From assembly GCA_028023455.1 (NCBI GenBank), contig JAQFVV010000021.1:8520853-8584852 (forward strand): a stretch of DNA of 64,000 nt, read 5' to 3'. The notes below the pieces were generated by a model. It searched no databases and was not told where the DNA came from. It saw nothing but the letters and a program-made list of their open reading frames with translations. Shown here one piece after another: positions 1 through 12,768 of the stretch; within the stretch, counting starts at the first letter, position 1, and every line of letters starts with the position of its first letter. This DNA is from Epiperipatus broadwayi (taxonomy: Eukaryota > Onychophora > Udeonychophora > Euonychophora > Peripatidae). The position numbers were made by a program, and so were the translations under genes.

Positions 1-520
1 TGTTACCACAGTACAAATACCATTGGAACAAATTTTATATTGACTGCAAATACTGACTCTTATTTCATTATGATTGGTAGTTATATAGCTTACCATGAGC
101 CAGTTACTAATTAATGTCAGGTCTTTATTAATCACCTGTTCAATAATAATATATAAAACAGCAACAAAAGACAGGGCAATATCATCAGTGAAAATATAAA
201 TCATTGTATTCAAAGATAAACTAAAAATATCTTTTAGATGTATTAAAAATAAACCAAATGCAGGCCCCTGTAAAACTCTATGATTAACTAAACTAAAATT
301 TTTATAACATTGTGTACTTTATTAGCCTGTTTATGGTCTTTTACATTATTTTTAATCAGGAAGAAAAAAGACCTCAAATTTCTTATGAATACAATCGATG
401 TATAAGAATTGTATGATAACAATGTCAAAGCCTTTGGAAAAATCCAAATAAATAGATGCTGTTCTGAGGCTTTTCTCCAATGACAAGATTAAATTATGGT
501 AATGGCTATAAAGAGCATCA
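1..520. other. AT-rich DNA, no feature seen
   Basis: No coding similarity, inverted repeat or RNA gene was recognised here. The only open frame running through the adjacent trinucleotide array is a translation of the repeat and is not a gene. Confidence 0.6.
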
Positions 521-523
521 TTT

Positions 524-554
<31 letters not shown>

Positions 555-660
555 TGATGATGATGATGATGATGATAGTGGTGGCTGTGGTGCTGTAGTG
601 ATGATGATGATGATGATGATTGATAATAATAATAGTAATAATAATAATAACAATATAAGC
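524..660. repeat. Compound AAT/GAT trinucleotide microsatellite
   Basis: Runs of AAT are followed by GAT, a short interrupted GGT/GCT-like part, again GAT and again AAT. The open frames across it on both strands encode only poly-Asn/Asp or poly-Ile/His and are artefacts. The GAT runs resemble the GATGATGA tail of the RTE elements in this window, so the array could have been seeded by an old RTE 3' end; that is inference. Confidence 0.9.
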
Positions 661-1569
661 ATTAATGTAAGACATTTCATAAAGCAAATGAAATCTAATT
701 AATGTAAATAAAGTTCAACTAGATTATCTGTGGTTAGTGATAGAGAAGATTGGCAAAACTAAAGAAAGGGACTTTTGGCACTAATTTTTTCAGCTTATAT
801 TGTTAGAACCCACGATTCAGAATTTGGTGTTATATAAAGTAGGCATGTTCAACCTATGGCCCATGGACCACACAAAATCCAAGATAGTTAGGAATGAAGC
901 CTACATCCAAATAGTAATCTCAAAAATGAAATTTGATTACATCACATTGTAACTAAAATAAATATATGTATTGTCTCACATAGATGTGTATAGTCTCCAT
1001 TATATAGTGGTATGATGTTCAGTGACATATCTTCCAAGATGTAATGTCTGCATTGCATATGTTCATGGTAACTTAGCAAGACAGTACTTATCAACCATAG
1101 TTCAAAAAATCCTAACAACCTTAGGAGTTTGAAGTTATTTGGAAGTCACTTAAGCATTCTTATTAGATTACCAAGACTACTTTCACACTTTGTCAGAACC
1201 TTCTATGTGTGCCCTGAATAATAGGGCTCTTAATTAGCTGTTAAATAGGCATTGGAAAATCAGGCCATTTTGACAATCTTAAAAAATCTTCTGCCATTGG
1301 CTGAACATCCCCCCTGTAATAGAGGGTGCATGATATTGTCTGCCTTATAACTATGCCATGTAATATCCTCTGCAATGAATACTCTTGAACCTTCCATCTT
1401 ATTCTGCACTGCTAGCTGTAAGATATGTGGAAGAGCCCAAATCTTGTTTTATATCTATCAATTTTCATAATAAAAATAAATAAATTTCTATTTTTTTATT
1501 ATCTTAGCATGTTTTCTCCAATGTCTCAAAAAAGGACCCCCACCCCCAAATAAAAAAGACAAATGTTTT

Positions 1570-2159
1570 GGATCAAAGAGATATTTCTAAAATTAGTTAG
1601 TTTCACAGATTATACCACATGAATCTGAAAATATTGAAAAAATATGTCAAAAAAGTTTGTAAAGTAAAGCTACTAGTTTTAAATTTTAGGATTGGGTAAT
1701 GAATAATAGCACTGATGCTGCAGATATGGCTCAAATTAGCACTTTTATTAGGCATCATAATACAGAAGATAATGTTTCAGCAGAAGTGGATTCTTTAGTG
1801 CTGTTAAAAAACACAATTAAATCAAGAGATTTATATGAAGCTATAAAAATGTTAACATGATGTCCTTTATCCAGTCTCAACATATGTACTACAGTTACTG
1901 ATGGTATCCTTGTGATAGTAGATAAAAGAGAATTTGTAAAAGTAATACATGATGTCATCATTGCCCAAACTCATATTTCATAAAGCATCATTGCAAATCA
2001 TCATCAAAACTGAATTTCATAAGGGTCAGCGATGTGAGTCATCAGTAATATCAGAAATTCCTTAAAAGTATGGGTTCTGACTATGGTAATACCATTTACT
2101 TTTCTAAAGAAAAGTGGTTAAGTGGAGTGAAATGTAAAGATATTACAACTTCCAACATC
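1570..2159 (+). pseudogene. hAT-like transposase relic, N-terminal/middle part
   Basis: From the ATG at 1700 one frame reads MNNSTDAADMAQISTFIR and goes on for about 53 codons, including DSLVLLKNT and DLYEAIKML. This follows the catalytic-core pattern of hAT-type transposases of the ZBED/SCAND3/GTF2IRD2 group, where D-x-S-T-D precedes A-x-L-x-x-FIR and an L-x-x-LKGTT-like segment. After a stop and frame changes the similarity resumes as KLNFIRVSDVSH, YQKFLKSMGSDYGN and EKWLSG, matching the family's NFIR...FQ.FL.....YGD....WLSRG block. Upstream, 1570-1700 gives weaker matches. Several stops and frameshifts make it a dead copy. The reading frame stops abruptly at 2159 where a foldback element has inserted, and continues after 2718. 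Identification is by eye. Confidence 0.62.
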
Positions 2160-2710
2160 TTATCGAGTTGTATTTATATGTTGGACTATTTCCATCATCT
2201 TTAAAAAATTTAACTTTATTTAAATATTCCAGAAAAAAGTACAAAGAAGAACATTTTAAAAAGCTGCTCACAAGATAATTGCAAACAATCCCATAAGTCA
2301 ACCTAGGGTGACTACACATAATGCATGCAAATCACAAATCAACTTTGTTTTTAGAACAAAATGGAGAAATCAGGAGGAACCTTATAGAGAAGTATATGCA
2401 ATTTCCACTGATTTGAGCTTTTGACAGGGTGGCTCAGTTGGTTAGAGCATTATCATAAAATTCAATACTCAAAGAATTTAAGGGTCCAGGTTCGATTCCC
2501 ATGCTAGTACTGTCACTGGTCAGGCCAGAAATACCTGAAGAAGAGGGAAAAAATAATACCTCTTGAAACGTTGTGTATATACTAGCCTGTGCACTATTAC
2601 TAACAGTTGAATGTATTTGGAATATTTACCTACATTTAATTTTTTCTAAGGACATCCAATACTCACATCAGATGATGGAAATAGTCCAACATACAAATGC
2701 AACTAAAATA
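2160..2710. mobile_element. 551-bp inverted-repeat element with tRNA-like promoter and hammerhead-like motif
   Basis: The ends form an imperfect terminal inverted repeat of about 27 bp (GTTGTATTTATATGTTGGAC near 2166 against GTCCAACATACAAATGCAAC ending near 2703), extending inward through GACTATTTCCATCATCT. CCAACATC occurs on both sides (2152-2159 and 2711-2718) and looks like an 8-bp target duplication. Inside, TGGCTCAGTTGG (2430-2441) and GGTTCGATTCC (2489-2499) are good RNA polymerase III A and B boxes, spaced as in a tRNA with a long internal part. Downstream, CTGAAG (2535-2540), a 6-bp helix AAGAGG/CCTCTT (2541-2546 with 2559-2564) and GAAAC (2565-2569) resemble a hammerhead core plus stem II, as in PLE terminal repeats. 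No protein is encoded. It interrupts the hAT relic; a diverged relative lies near 63.0-63.2 kb. Confidence 0.65.
2430..2500 (+). promoter_or_regulatory. tRNA-like A box and B box (Pol III type 2 promoter)
   Basis: A box TGGCTCAGTTGG at 2430-2441 and B box GGTTCGATTCC at 2489-2499, about 47 nt apart. The region does not fold as a complete tRNA because no acceptor stem closes around it, so I read it as a SINE-like internal promoter and not a functional tRNA gene. Confidence 0.6.
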
Positions 2711-2718
2711 CCAACATC

Positions 2719-3400
2719 ACAAACCTTCGGGAAACACTTATTATCAAGTTATTTATGGCATCAAAATTAAATTTGTGCTGGAACTTGATGATAAAACATG
2801 GTTATTGATTTGGCATTTTTAGTGAATTTAACTTTTCATTTGGTTGAGATTATCATCGGTCATCAAAGTGAAACCAACATAACAGTACATTGTAAACCAT
2901 AACAGTATTGTGAATGAAATTGAAATTATGGTAAGCTCAAACTATGATAAACAATTTTATGCAATTTTGACCCATGGGCTAGACACACGCCTGTGAATAG
3001 CTACAAATATGCAGTCTTGCTTTTCATTTTGATTACAAGAATTTGAAAACAGATTTCAAAGATTTACAGGAAAATAATTATTATTTTGCTATATTTGCAC
3101 TCCATTATTAGTCATCTTGCAATAAAATGCACAGAGCTGCAATCTGATATCAACTTAAAAATGTAATCATACATTTTTATTAGGACTTTGTAACCCTATC
3201 TTCCTAAAGACAAACATTTGTTGCTTGTAGGTGCCATCATTTTTTGGTAACATCTATATTTGCAGAAAATTATTTTCAAGAATGAAACATATTAAGATTA
3301 GAACCAACATATCTGATGAACACTTTCAGAATTCACTGAGAATAGTGTCTACCAAATAGTGATCCATTAGTTGATCAAATATCTCATATATTCTACTAGG
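2719..3400 (+). pseudogene. hAT-like transposase relic, C-terminal part
   Basis: After the inserted element the hAT similarity resumes. Near 2795-2870 a frame reads DKTWLLIWHF, then with frame correction LVNLTFHLVEI, like the W-L-x-x-LAFLVDIT-x-HLNELN block of ZBED/GTF2IRD2-type transposases. Around 3035-3080 comes NLKTDFKDLQ, like the ...E-x-E-x-RF-x-DF block. Near 3240-3320 TSIFAENYFQE, NILRLEPTYL and MNTF resemble the hAT dimerisation region (...STYLCEQTFS.MK..K...R..LTDEHL). Stops and frameshifts are frequent. Together with 1570-2159 this is one old copy of about 1.3 kb without its insertion. Confidence 0.55.
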
Positions 3401-3725
3401 TTTATGCTGCCCTATTAGTGGTCACAACCTTGGTGCCTGCTTGAAAAAAAATTAAAGAATCCCCAAATGGACTTTTTTGCTTATCTGAGATGAAAGATAT
3501 CAGGAAATTGTGCACAAACTTTTTTTTATACTTATCAGCTTTTGATTATGTTTATGTGTAGTTCAAAATAATTTTTCCCCCACTGTAATCTACAAATGAT
3601 GAAGGGTTGAACATCTATAATGTAACACATCATACAGTTTAATTCCAAAAATTATCCTAATGCATACCACTAGCTGATATAAATAGAAAACATTCAAATC
3701 ACCCTCAATGATGCTAAAATATTTC

Positions 3726-3848
3726 AGCAACACCCTCTGTAAATAAATATAAAGTATAAACTTTAAATAGCTGAAATTAAAAGGGGGGGGGCTTTTAATT
3801 TAAGCTGTTTGAAGTTCAGACTTTATATTTATTTATAGAGTGTGCTAC
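3726..3848. repeat. Foldback with about 55-bp arms around a G tract
   Basis: GCAACACCCTCTGTAAATAA at the left is mirrored by TTATTTATAGAGTGTGCTAC at the right. The arms continue inward to AAAAG/CTTTT around a run of nine G residues. Nothing is encoded. It looks like a small foldback or miniature inverted-repeat element. Confidence 0.7.
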
Positions 3849-3849
3849 T

Positions 3850-6800
3850 AAATATCTTAACATCATGGTAAGTAGTTTACTGTTTAAGGCTCAAACAGGA
3901 TCTTTAGCAACAAGGGAATATACATATAAATGGAAAAATGTGGGTGATTAGCCCACAAGTTATGTAAGGAAGGCATAGAAAATATTAGGCAACTGATAAT
4001 TGAATGTAAATGCCTGAAAACAGAAAGGGTACACATAATATATATAAACCAAGTGATTATACAGAAATTGGGTTCTTGGTTATTATACTGGATTTGGGAA
4101 TAGATAAGGGCATTTAAATATAAAGTCCATGGAATTGATGAAAATTATGTTGTGGAAATGGGATAAAGCAGGATAGAGAAGAATATGGGAAAAACTTAGA
4201 GTAGGGAATGGAAAGAGACGGTAAGGTAGCTAACAGGTTTCTTGGACGTGGTAGCTGAGAGGTTCCCGACTCCGAAAAAGGAGAAGTCACAGTATATCTC
4301 ATCTCAGCATTATCACCATTGTAAAGGGTGATTTGAATACTTTGATCAAAAAATAATCTAATAGAACATACTTAAATATTTATTAATAATATAAATAAGA
4401 ATTGACATCTTTTTATTCACATGCAAATTTTTCCATAAATGTCTTTCCTTACCATCAATACATTAAACGTTTCTTTTTGTAAATGAACTAAATTAATTTA
4501 AATAAAAATTCCTTAATAATAACTGACAGAGTATTTTCATAGCCAATGATATTTTAGAACGTTTATGTTGAAGGGAAAAAATGCAGTATTTCTTGTAAAG
4601 TTAGTAAAGAAAACTTCTATTAAGTGTAGTAATCAGTAGTGATTATTAACAGAAACAATCAACATTTATTTATTTTAAATGCCAGTCTTTTGCTTGAATG
4701 TAAAATGAAATGTGATGAGCTTATGGTAACTCAGAAAAGTCTAATAGGATTGTTTTAAAGATTATTTAAAGACTTTAACTTCGGAGTATAACAAGCAGAA
4801 TTTATTAACGTTTCATCAGTTTTCAAAGGGATAAACAACTCTGTTTTTTTAATTAAAAGTAAAACAAATATTAAATGACTAAATGTACTTATTTGTATAT
4901 GATAAAATTTACTATTGTATAGTTTTATTTCATTTCTATAAACATATGTATATTGGGGAGGAGGGGGAGTGAAGATGGCAAGAGGATTAATGTATATTCA
5001 AATTGTTATATGACATATATATTATAAATCAAGAAAATGTTATTTAATGAAAGATAGAAAACAGAAACATACAGTTGTATTTTTGATATAAGCACCTAGA
5101 TTTGGTTCAATTTTAGTAAAATATTTTTTTTACCCATTTCATTTTAAAGGTGTTATTATTTAATTATTAAGTAGTAACTGAATTTTAGAAGGAATGCAAA
5201 CAACCACATCATAAACATACCTAGTATATATATATTTAGCTATTAATACAAATATTTATAAATAGTAATGATTTTAACATGCCTATAGGTAACTTATGAT
5301 ATATAAAATATATAACAGATATAAGAATAGAAAAGCATTATTTCAAGTTCATTTAAATGATGATTTGGCGATCTGACTTTTAAATGATCAATGAAATGTT
5401 TTCAGGCTTAATTATTTTGTAGATTTATACATATTTACATTGCTACATGAAGCTTCCACATTTGCTCTCTCAACATCTGCTTTTTATTTATATGCTACCC
5501 CCCCTTACAATAAGATAATAAACAAAAAAAAATTAGAACATTAAAGTTTTTAAATTAATTGTAAAGACACAAAACTTGAGTGGAAATTTCATTTTTGGCA
5601 ATGACAGGTGTTATTTTCTTTTTTTGTGGTGCTCATTCTATAATGTAAAAATTTCACATAAACACATTCAGTCACTTCTTTTACAATGTAAGTGAAAGTA
5701 ACATGTGTTTCTTGTTGTTTTTATTTTTTTAAAAGAAAATAATATTTTAATTGAAATAAATTCAAAGTGCATAGTTAATGATCATAGCATTTTTATCAAA
5801 TCTAAGAAAATTCATAAAGTGTATTGTAAATGACAAAATAATTATTAATTTGTTAAATTAAAAAAATTGTACTGTGGTGTAATAAATAAGTAATGAGAAA
5901 AATTATTTTTATAATCCTAATGATAAATACAGTTTTATTATTAACATTATCGACTAAGAGAACACATTTAATAATACATACATATAATAAGAAAGTAATA
6001 TTTAAAGTGTATATATATATATATATATATATGATTTAAATATTTTCTATGTGTTATTATTCTAATAAACAACAGAAATAAGGAGATTTTATCCATGTAA
6101 ACAGAGATAACTTTTGCCTTTGATGTTGCCAGAAAACTATCAATTACAACTAATTGACAATCTCCCTGAGGCTAAATAAGTTTTTATGTTGTAAAATGTT
6201 ACTGAATAAGGTAGCTAGTAATTATTTATTAACAGTACATAGAAATTATTACTTGACTGGCATGTACACATGTAAATATATGGATTCTTTGCTCTATTTT
6301 GTTTATAAAATTATTTTCTTTATAATACTCTTAATTTATTTATGTACTGTAGTTTTTCAAATATGTTGTAAAATATATAGATATACTATGGTACTCAAAA
6401 ATGATTCACATTTTGACAATAGAATTTATTTTAATCAATAATCAGAAAAAATAAATACATCATTTTTGACATAATCTTCATGTTTTCAATCTTTGCCAGT
6501 CTACCATATGCTTTCATACTTCCTCTTTAAAAATGTTTTAGTCTGAGCTGTGATCTATATATTCACCATTGTCTTCTTTTATTCCTTCAAATGTGAATCT
6601 TTATGCTCATAAGGCTTTTCTTGGAAGATCAGACAGATAATAGGCTTAAGGAATAAGATCAGCAGTATAGGAAAAGTATTTTAGCACTTCAAATAATGTT
6701 TTGGTGTTGACTGTGGCTACAGTGGTGTGTGGACATACTTTGTTATGCAACAACACAAGTTTCCCATGTTTGTGTGAAAGGCATCAGTCATCATTGTGAT

Positions 6801-9800
6801 GGGTAACTGTTGGATGTTGAATTTTCATTCAGATAATGTTCTAATACTGGTCTATAGAGTGCAGATAATCTTTTGACTCACTACAATGGCATAACACTTA
6901 TGGATAGCAGTCAACTGTATTTTGTCCATTGTTTAAGCTTCATATCTTCAGTGACCATTTTACTATAATAAGTAATGTTGACTGTTAATCCTTTTTTCTG
7001 ATAATGTTCCAATATTGATATTTTTCAGTGCAGATAGCTTTTGACTCACCACAACTACGCAATACTCTTAAAAACAGTCCCTTGTATTTTGTCTAAAATT
7101 TAGGCTTCAGATAATACCTCACTGGAATGAGGATTGTTGATTTTTCATTTTTATTGATAATGGTACAATCCTGTTTTCCCAGAATGTGAAAAATATTTGA
7201 CTCACCCTCTTTTATACATGGTGAAAACATGTTATGTGTGAGAGAGAGTGTAATAGAAAATGTGTTCATTTAAGAAAAGACTATCCCTGTAATTAAAATA
7301 TAAGCTACTACTTACTAATTTACACTATCTGTCAGTGCTCTTGAACCAAAATATGGATAACACAGTAACTATTCTGCACATCTATTCATCCATATGAGTT
7401 TATATAAACTTGTTTAATCTACTTACCTACTCACCTACCTACCTAACTATGTACCTACTATTACCTACCTACCTATCTTACTTACCTCCCTACCATCCAT
7501 CTATATATTTTTTATTGTCTATTACTTTTCAATGAGCTAATACATATCAAAACTTACTCCAACATCTCATTCTTTCCATTCTCTGGAAAGATTTTATCCC
7601 GTAATGATGTTTTGTATTGTTATTTTCATTTATCTTTTTCTTTGGCTTTAAATTCATTAAAATTTCACTTTTTGATCATTTAATACTTCAACATCTCCCC
7701 AGTTGATCACAACATCTCTAATACAAAAAGTAGGCTTATATTACATTAGCTCTTTTACTTTAATTGAAGTGTTTAATTCTATCTGTTGTTAATCTGGACA
7801 AGATTTTCTTGAACTCCTAAAAGTGTTTAAAGCTTTTTAGCTTATATATATATATTGTAATGCACAAAAGATTTTGGATTCGCATATACTGACCACAAGG
7901 GCACCACTAATCTGAAAATCAGAACTAGACATTTATTTTAAGGGTGGACAAGATATGCGAACCTGAATGCACCAAACTAAACTCAGGGAGAAACAAGAGA
8001 ACTTAAGTATTGTTTAGACAATTGAGAAATGAAAGTACCAAGACAAATGTCAGCCAAATAAATTTAAACAATTTGAAAATTTTATTGAATGTTGGACAAT
8101 AGAATAAAAAAATCTAGCCACCAATACAAAAGTGCCATAGATTTATATATGCATATTTATCAGAGAGTGCACATGAGTATAGCAAATATGAAAACATTAA
8201 ACGCTTTGGCAGCAAAATTCTCTCACCTAAAAATAAAAGAAATGGATAGGATAATATCTTCCTGCTGGCGATTTATAAAATTACAAAAAAAAAAAAAAAA
8301 ACAGCAACTCTAGCTTCCTGATTCAGAGATATGAAACCAGTTATGGTCTTGTAGGAAATCAACAAAACCAGCACAGACAATCGATCAGTAACATTCTAAC
8401 TACTGATGTTATAATGCCGCAGGACTGCTGCGCATAATACTACTTTTAAAGCAAACGTGGTTGATTTCACATACAAGACAGCAAAAAGATATTTGATCAA
8501 GATCTAATGTAATCTAGAAAGAAATCTCTACTTTCAGAAAACTAGAACAAAGAACCTGATAAATAGCCAGCTCAAACGATTTTGTTGTTTGCAAAATGCG
8601 CAAACTAAACATAATTACTAAGGGCAGGTGAGTAAATAAAATTATGAAGCATTTAAAAATAATTAGTGAAATGATTAGATATATTAGAAATATAAAATAT
8701 AATCTCACAATGCACACTCTGATAAACGAAAATTGAAAACAAACTTGGAATCTTAAAACTAAGATTCCAAGACACACTATAAATACTAGAAAAGGAAATA
8801 CAGATAATAAATATTAGATTAAATAATTAAAATAATTAATACAACATTATATATCACCCTTATAATTAGTTTGAGTGGAGATGTAATTAAAAGCAATTCA
8901 TTTTTCCTGGCAAAATTAAGAAAAAGTTTACCTTACAGTAAAGTAGTGTTCAGTAGTTTTCTGAAGAGTGTGCATTTTTAATAATAGTTCACCTTTCCAA
9001 TATTTTGGCAGCAGCAAGGTAGAGTCAAATTGGGAATCAGCCTATGTTAGAGTTTCATGGCATCACAAAAGAACAGTTTAGAGTCCGAGGTTTGTTCTTA
9101 TTTAACTCAGCAATGCATATTGTTGTTTACAAGATATATAGCACTGTATTTTAACATTTTGGGGAAAGCAAAATTGTTTCTAATAACTACAAATTTCGCT
9201 TTTAAAGAAATTAAATTTCCAAACTGCAAATGTTGAATGAGGTTAATCAGAATGTATAGGAAGCTGAACCAATCCTTTGATGGAGTATTTGCTTGGTCAA
9301 GGCTCTCTAGAATGATGCATGAAATTTTTGGGGTTATTTATACCCACACTCAATTTCCTGTGAAAACTTGTTCTTGTTTTTGAATTCTACCCCTGAGGGC
9401 AGGGCAAATTTTAATCTCCCGCTCAATCTAATTTAGGAATTCCAACCAGAGATTATTTTAACTAAAACAACAACACAAAAATTAAATCTCCACTTCTTAG
9501 AATTAAATTAGAACTGATAAAAATAAGTGCCAGGAATGTAATCAATACTTGATAATTAAAAAAGTAAAACCAAGCGATAATAGAAACTATTTTAAAATCA
9601 ATGAATAAAAAACATTTTAAACACAAACGAGTATGTATATTAATACATGTACTCTTTTTAAATAATTTTTAAATGACTTTAGATTTAACTTTGATCACTG
9701 AAAGTTAGTTTTATTAATTTGTTTATTTTTTTGGTTTAAACAACGATTGATACAGACTGCTCCATCACAATATATATATATATATAGAGAGAGAGCTTAT

Positions 9801-9950
9801 TAGCTATATATATATATATATATGTATATCAATGCCTGCATTTGAGATTAATGTCTCCAGGCAAAATAAAATATCAAGTAGTATTCAATTCTGTTCAATG
9901 TCTTTATTCAATGCACATATTTATAGCATTAAACCAATTATAGATTGCTC
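3850..9950. other. AT-rich stretch with simple repeats, no gene seen
   Basis: The open frames here are short, biased to Ile/Lys/Leu/Phe/Tyr and show no family motif. Simple sequence includes (TA)n at 6009-6032, a CTAC/CCTA array at 7419-7500, an A run near 8284-8301 and TA/GA runs around 9770-9825. I found no convincing element boundary. Confidence 0.6.
7419..7500. repeat. Imperfect CTAC/CCTA tetranucleotide array
   Basis: Repeated ACCT units with point changes (ACCTACTCACCTACCTACCT and similar). Confidence 0.8.
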
Positions 9951-9957
9951 TTAATAG

Positions 9958-10094
<137 letters not shown>

Positions 10095-10099
10095 CAGTG

Positions 10100-11570
10100 A
10101 CTCTACACAAATATGGTCATTCCATCACACAAATAGATAGTAAAAAAAAAAGATAGAGAGAAAAAAAACTAATCTATGAATGAGTTTTATCATGGCTATA
10201 AAATCAATACAAGTGCATTGGCATAACATGCTAGACCTTTTTTCAGTTTATTATGATTTTCTTTAATTTCTTCCTTAGAAATCTTTTCTTTTTGAACTAA
10301 TTCAATATGACTCTTCAATGTATTCTATTTTTCTGTAACATCTCCCCAATGAAAACAATTGTCATTGCATATTTTAAGAATGTCTTGAGATAATCCTTAT
10401 AATGTAGATGGAATCTACTTCTCCTATGAAAACCATTCTCATGTTTATCATTAAATATTTAGGCAATGCTTATTTATTGCGCATGTCCATTTCAATGCAA
10501 TTGTGATTTTACATTAGTGTACTCTATAGTATAAAACCTAGCAAGTTGAAGAACATTTCTCCAAAATACTAAGCTAAAATTATAATTGATTAATATTTTT
10601 AAAATATCGATTATTATTAAAATATTATTAAAAATATTCAGTTTGTATTTAATTTAAAATGATAACAGTAACTTTTAATTTGTGAATTAACATATTCATT
10701 AAATTATCTTTTTTTTTAATTCGCTCTTTCTCTCTCTTTCTTTGTTTATTTGCTTTCTGAAATGCAATTTTAAATTCAAGACCCATTTGTTAATGAAAAA
10801 TTTCATTTTGATGCAGTTTCCATGACAAAAGAATAAAATCATAAAGAAACAACTTTATTATTGAAGTTGTTGATTGGATTAGAGAGTTTTACTTTTGTTT
10901 ATTTTCTTTAATTGAAAAATTTCATTATATATTCCTAATAGCCTTTTTATCATTCTTCACAAAAATAACTTTATTAAAGCAAATTTTAATGTTATCATTA
11001 TTAGTATATAAAAAAAATAATTGAACCTATATTAAACCTCCTGGAAAAAATTAATTATAAACATGATATTTTAAGTAAAGAAATTACAAAAATTAAGAAC
11101 AACAATTTTATAAAAACAATTATGCAAAACCTGATTGAAAATATTTTTGATGAATTGACAGCTATTTAAATCTCGTTTATGAACTAGAATTTCAGTATAC
11201 AAATCATATTATTGAACTTGTGTTTGAACAAATAATTCAAACAAATAAGATTATTTAATAATTCTTTATTTTCATCAAGAATATATTTCATTCACAAATA
11301 GCCTAGGTTTGATAACTTGTTTTGACATTTTTGATACAAATTGTTAATAAAAAACAATTTATATAAAAAAATGCAGCACCCTACTCTAGCGTCATCTATA
11401 GTAAGATTAAGTAAACTATGATTACTAAAATGTTAATGCACTGAAATTCGATCTTCGGACTAGTTTCTATTTTTTGCACTGATTAATCAAACTTACTATA
11501 AATAACACTAAAATGTAAGCTACATACAGATTTTTTTTTTTTAATATCTGATTTTAATGTATATGTAGTG
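10100..11570. other. AT-rich DNA, no gene seen
   Basis: No element or reading frame with recognisable similarity was found in this span. Confidence 0.55.
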
Positions 11571-11574
11571 TCCA

Positions 11575-11830
11575 TTATGGAGAGGTGTATGTTAGGAATA
11601 AGAAGAAGTGATAGAAAACAAAACACATGGGTGATTGAACAAATAGATATTACTAGCACTGCTAAAAAAAAAATGTTCTGGTTTGGATATATTTGCAAAA
11701 GATATAATAATAAATGGATTGTTGTTGCCTTAAAATAAATACAAAGAGATAATAAAAAACACCTAGAAAGAGACCACGTGTGAAATGAATGAATGAAATA
11801 AAAAAAGTTTGTGTTATTTGCTGTAGAAAG
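11575..11830 (+). pseudogene. Old RTE retrotransposon 3' fragment (C-terminal region)
   Basis: With frame corrections the plus strand reads MERCMLGIRRSDRKQNTWV, then FWFGYICKRYNNKWIVVAL, then KKHLERDHV. This parallels the C-terminus of the RTE element at 13.8-14.2 kb (MERCMLG...R.DGK..VWV; WSWAGHIARRDDNRWTIEIL; RSRKRPHVRWMDEI). Stops interrupt it. It is more diverged than the other RTE copies here and probably belongs to an older insertion or another subfamily. The minus-strand open frames in this interval are shadows. Confidence 0.65.
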
Positions 11831-12125
11831 AATTTGATTAATAAATATTCCAGTAATAATAGAGACCCCATTAGTAAAGACTTCATTGTCTAAAAAACAT
11901 GAGAACAAAAATAATAATAATAATAAAAGCATTTAACTGTATGATGACACAAAAAAACAAACTTTTTAAGAAGATGAATAAATTGATTGTTTCAAAAGAA
12001 AAAAGAATTACTAAATTGATAAAAATTCTGAGGAATATAAAAGATTATTACTAAGTTTTATCTTTAAAAAAAAATTGATTTTTTTATTTAGACAATTAAG
12101 TTTAAGCAAAGTTCAGAAAAAATAT

Positions 12126-12231
12126 AATTATTATCATCATCGCCACCACCACCATGATTATCATTATCGTCATTATTATTACCGTCATCATTATTATTAT
12201 CATCATCGTCATTGTCATTATTACTATTATC
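12126..12231. repeat. ATT/ATC/CAC compound trinucleotide array
   Basis: Imperfect ATT and ATC units with CACCACCACC near the start. The open frames on both strands (His/Tyr-rich and Met/Ile-rich) are translations of the repeat. Confidence 0.88.
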
Positions 12232-12316
12232 TTAAAATCATTTCTAAAAATAGTTAAAAAAATCTTGGAATTACTTTTCCTAGTAATGCCTCCTTCCATT
12301 TGTCCTATTAAACCAC

Positions 12317-12525
12317 TAAACATCACATGATCACCATCTCATCTAGGTGCAGTGCTCTCAGATCCAAGGCTCCTCACTGATGAAGGTCACAAGCCAGAAA
12401 CTAGTCTGGGGATATTGGATGAGTAGGCACTAGATAGAGATTTTATGCACAAGCCTTCTGGCATCCATTGATTACTCTGGTTAGCACAAGGTGGCACTAC
12501 TATATAGAGAGTTTTTTGCCTTTCA
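12317..12525 (+). mobile_element. Repeat family A, copy 1 (hammerhead-like core)
   Basis: A well preserved copy of a family found at least eight times here. It begins with AACATCACATGATCACCAT, passes GTGCAGTGCTCTCAGATCC and CTCACTGATGAAGG, has GAAACTAGTCTGGGGATATT, and ends near GAGAGTTTTTTGCC. CTGATGA is at 12377-12383 and GAAA at 12397-12400, separated by a short potential hairpin (GGTC, loop, GCC). CTCA before and TGAG after the core can pair. This resembles a hammerhead, but the expected U-H residue at the cleavage position is GGA, so self-cleavage is doubtful. The open frame on the minus strand is a shadow. Confidence 0.6.
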
Positions 12526-12768
12526 TTTGTCATATTAATAGCATAGTGAATAGGGCATTTACAATAATGGGCATCATACATAGACAAGGTATAATATTTC
12601 ATCAGTTCAACAAAATATAAACTTTTCCTCTCATTGATCTTTCTGATCTTAGAATTTGGCTCAGTTATCTGAAACCCTTACATTAAACGAGATATTCATC
12701 TCATTTTCCTGGCAGTGTTGACATTTTATTGACACAAAAAAGAAAAGAGACATTATTTATATATTTTT

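Noticed and set aside
352-702. Open frames on both strands with poly-Asn/Asp or poly-Ile/His
   Set aside because: They are translations of the trinucleotide microsatellite, not genes.
2430-2500. A functional tRNA gene
   Set aside because: A and B boxes are present, but no acceptor stem or sensible anticodon arm can be drawn around them.
11483-11932. 149-codon minus-strand open frame, membrane-protein-like
   Set aside because: It is antisense to an RTE C-terminal fragment, and its Leu/Ile/Phe richness is due to AT content.
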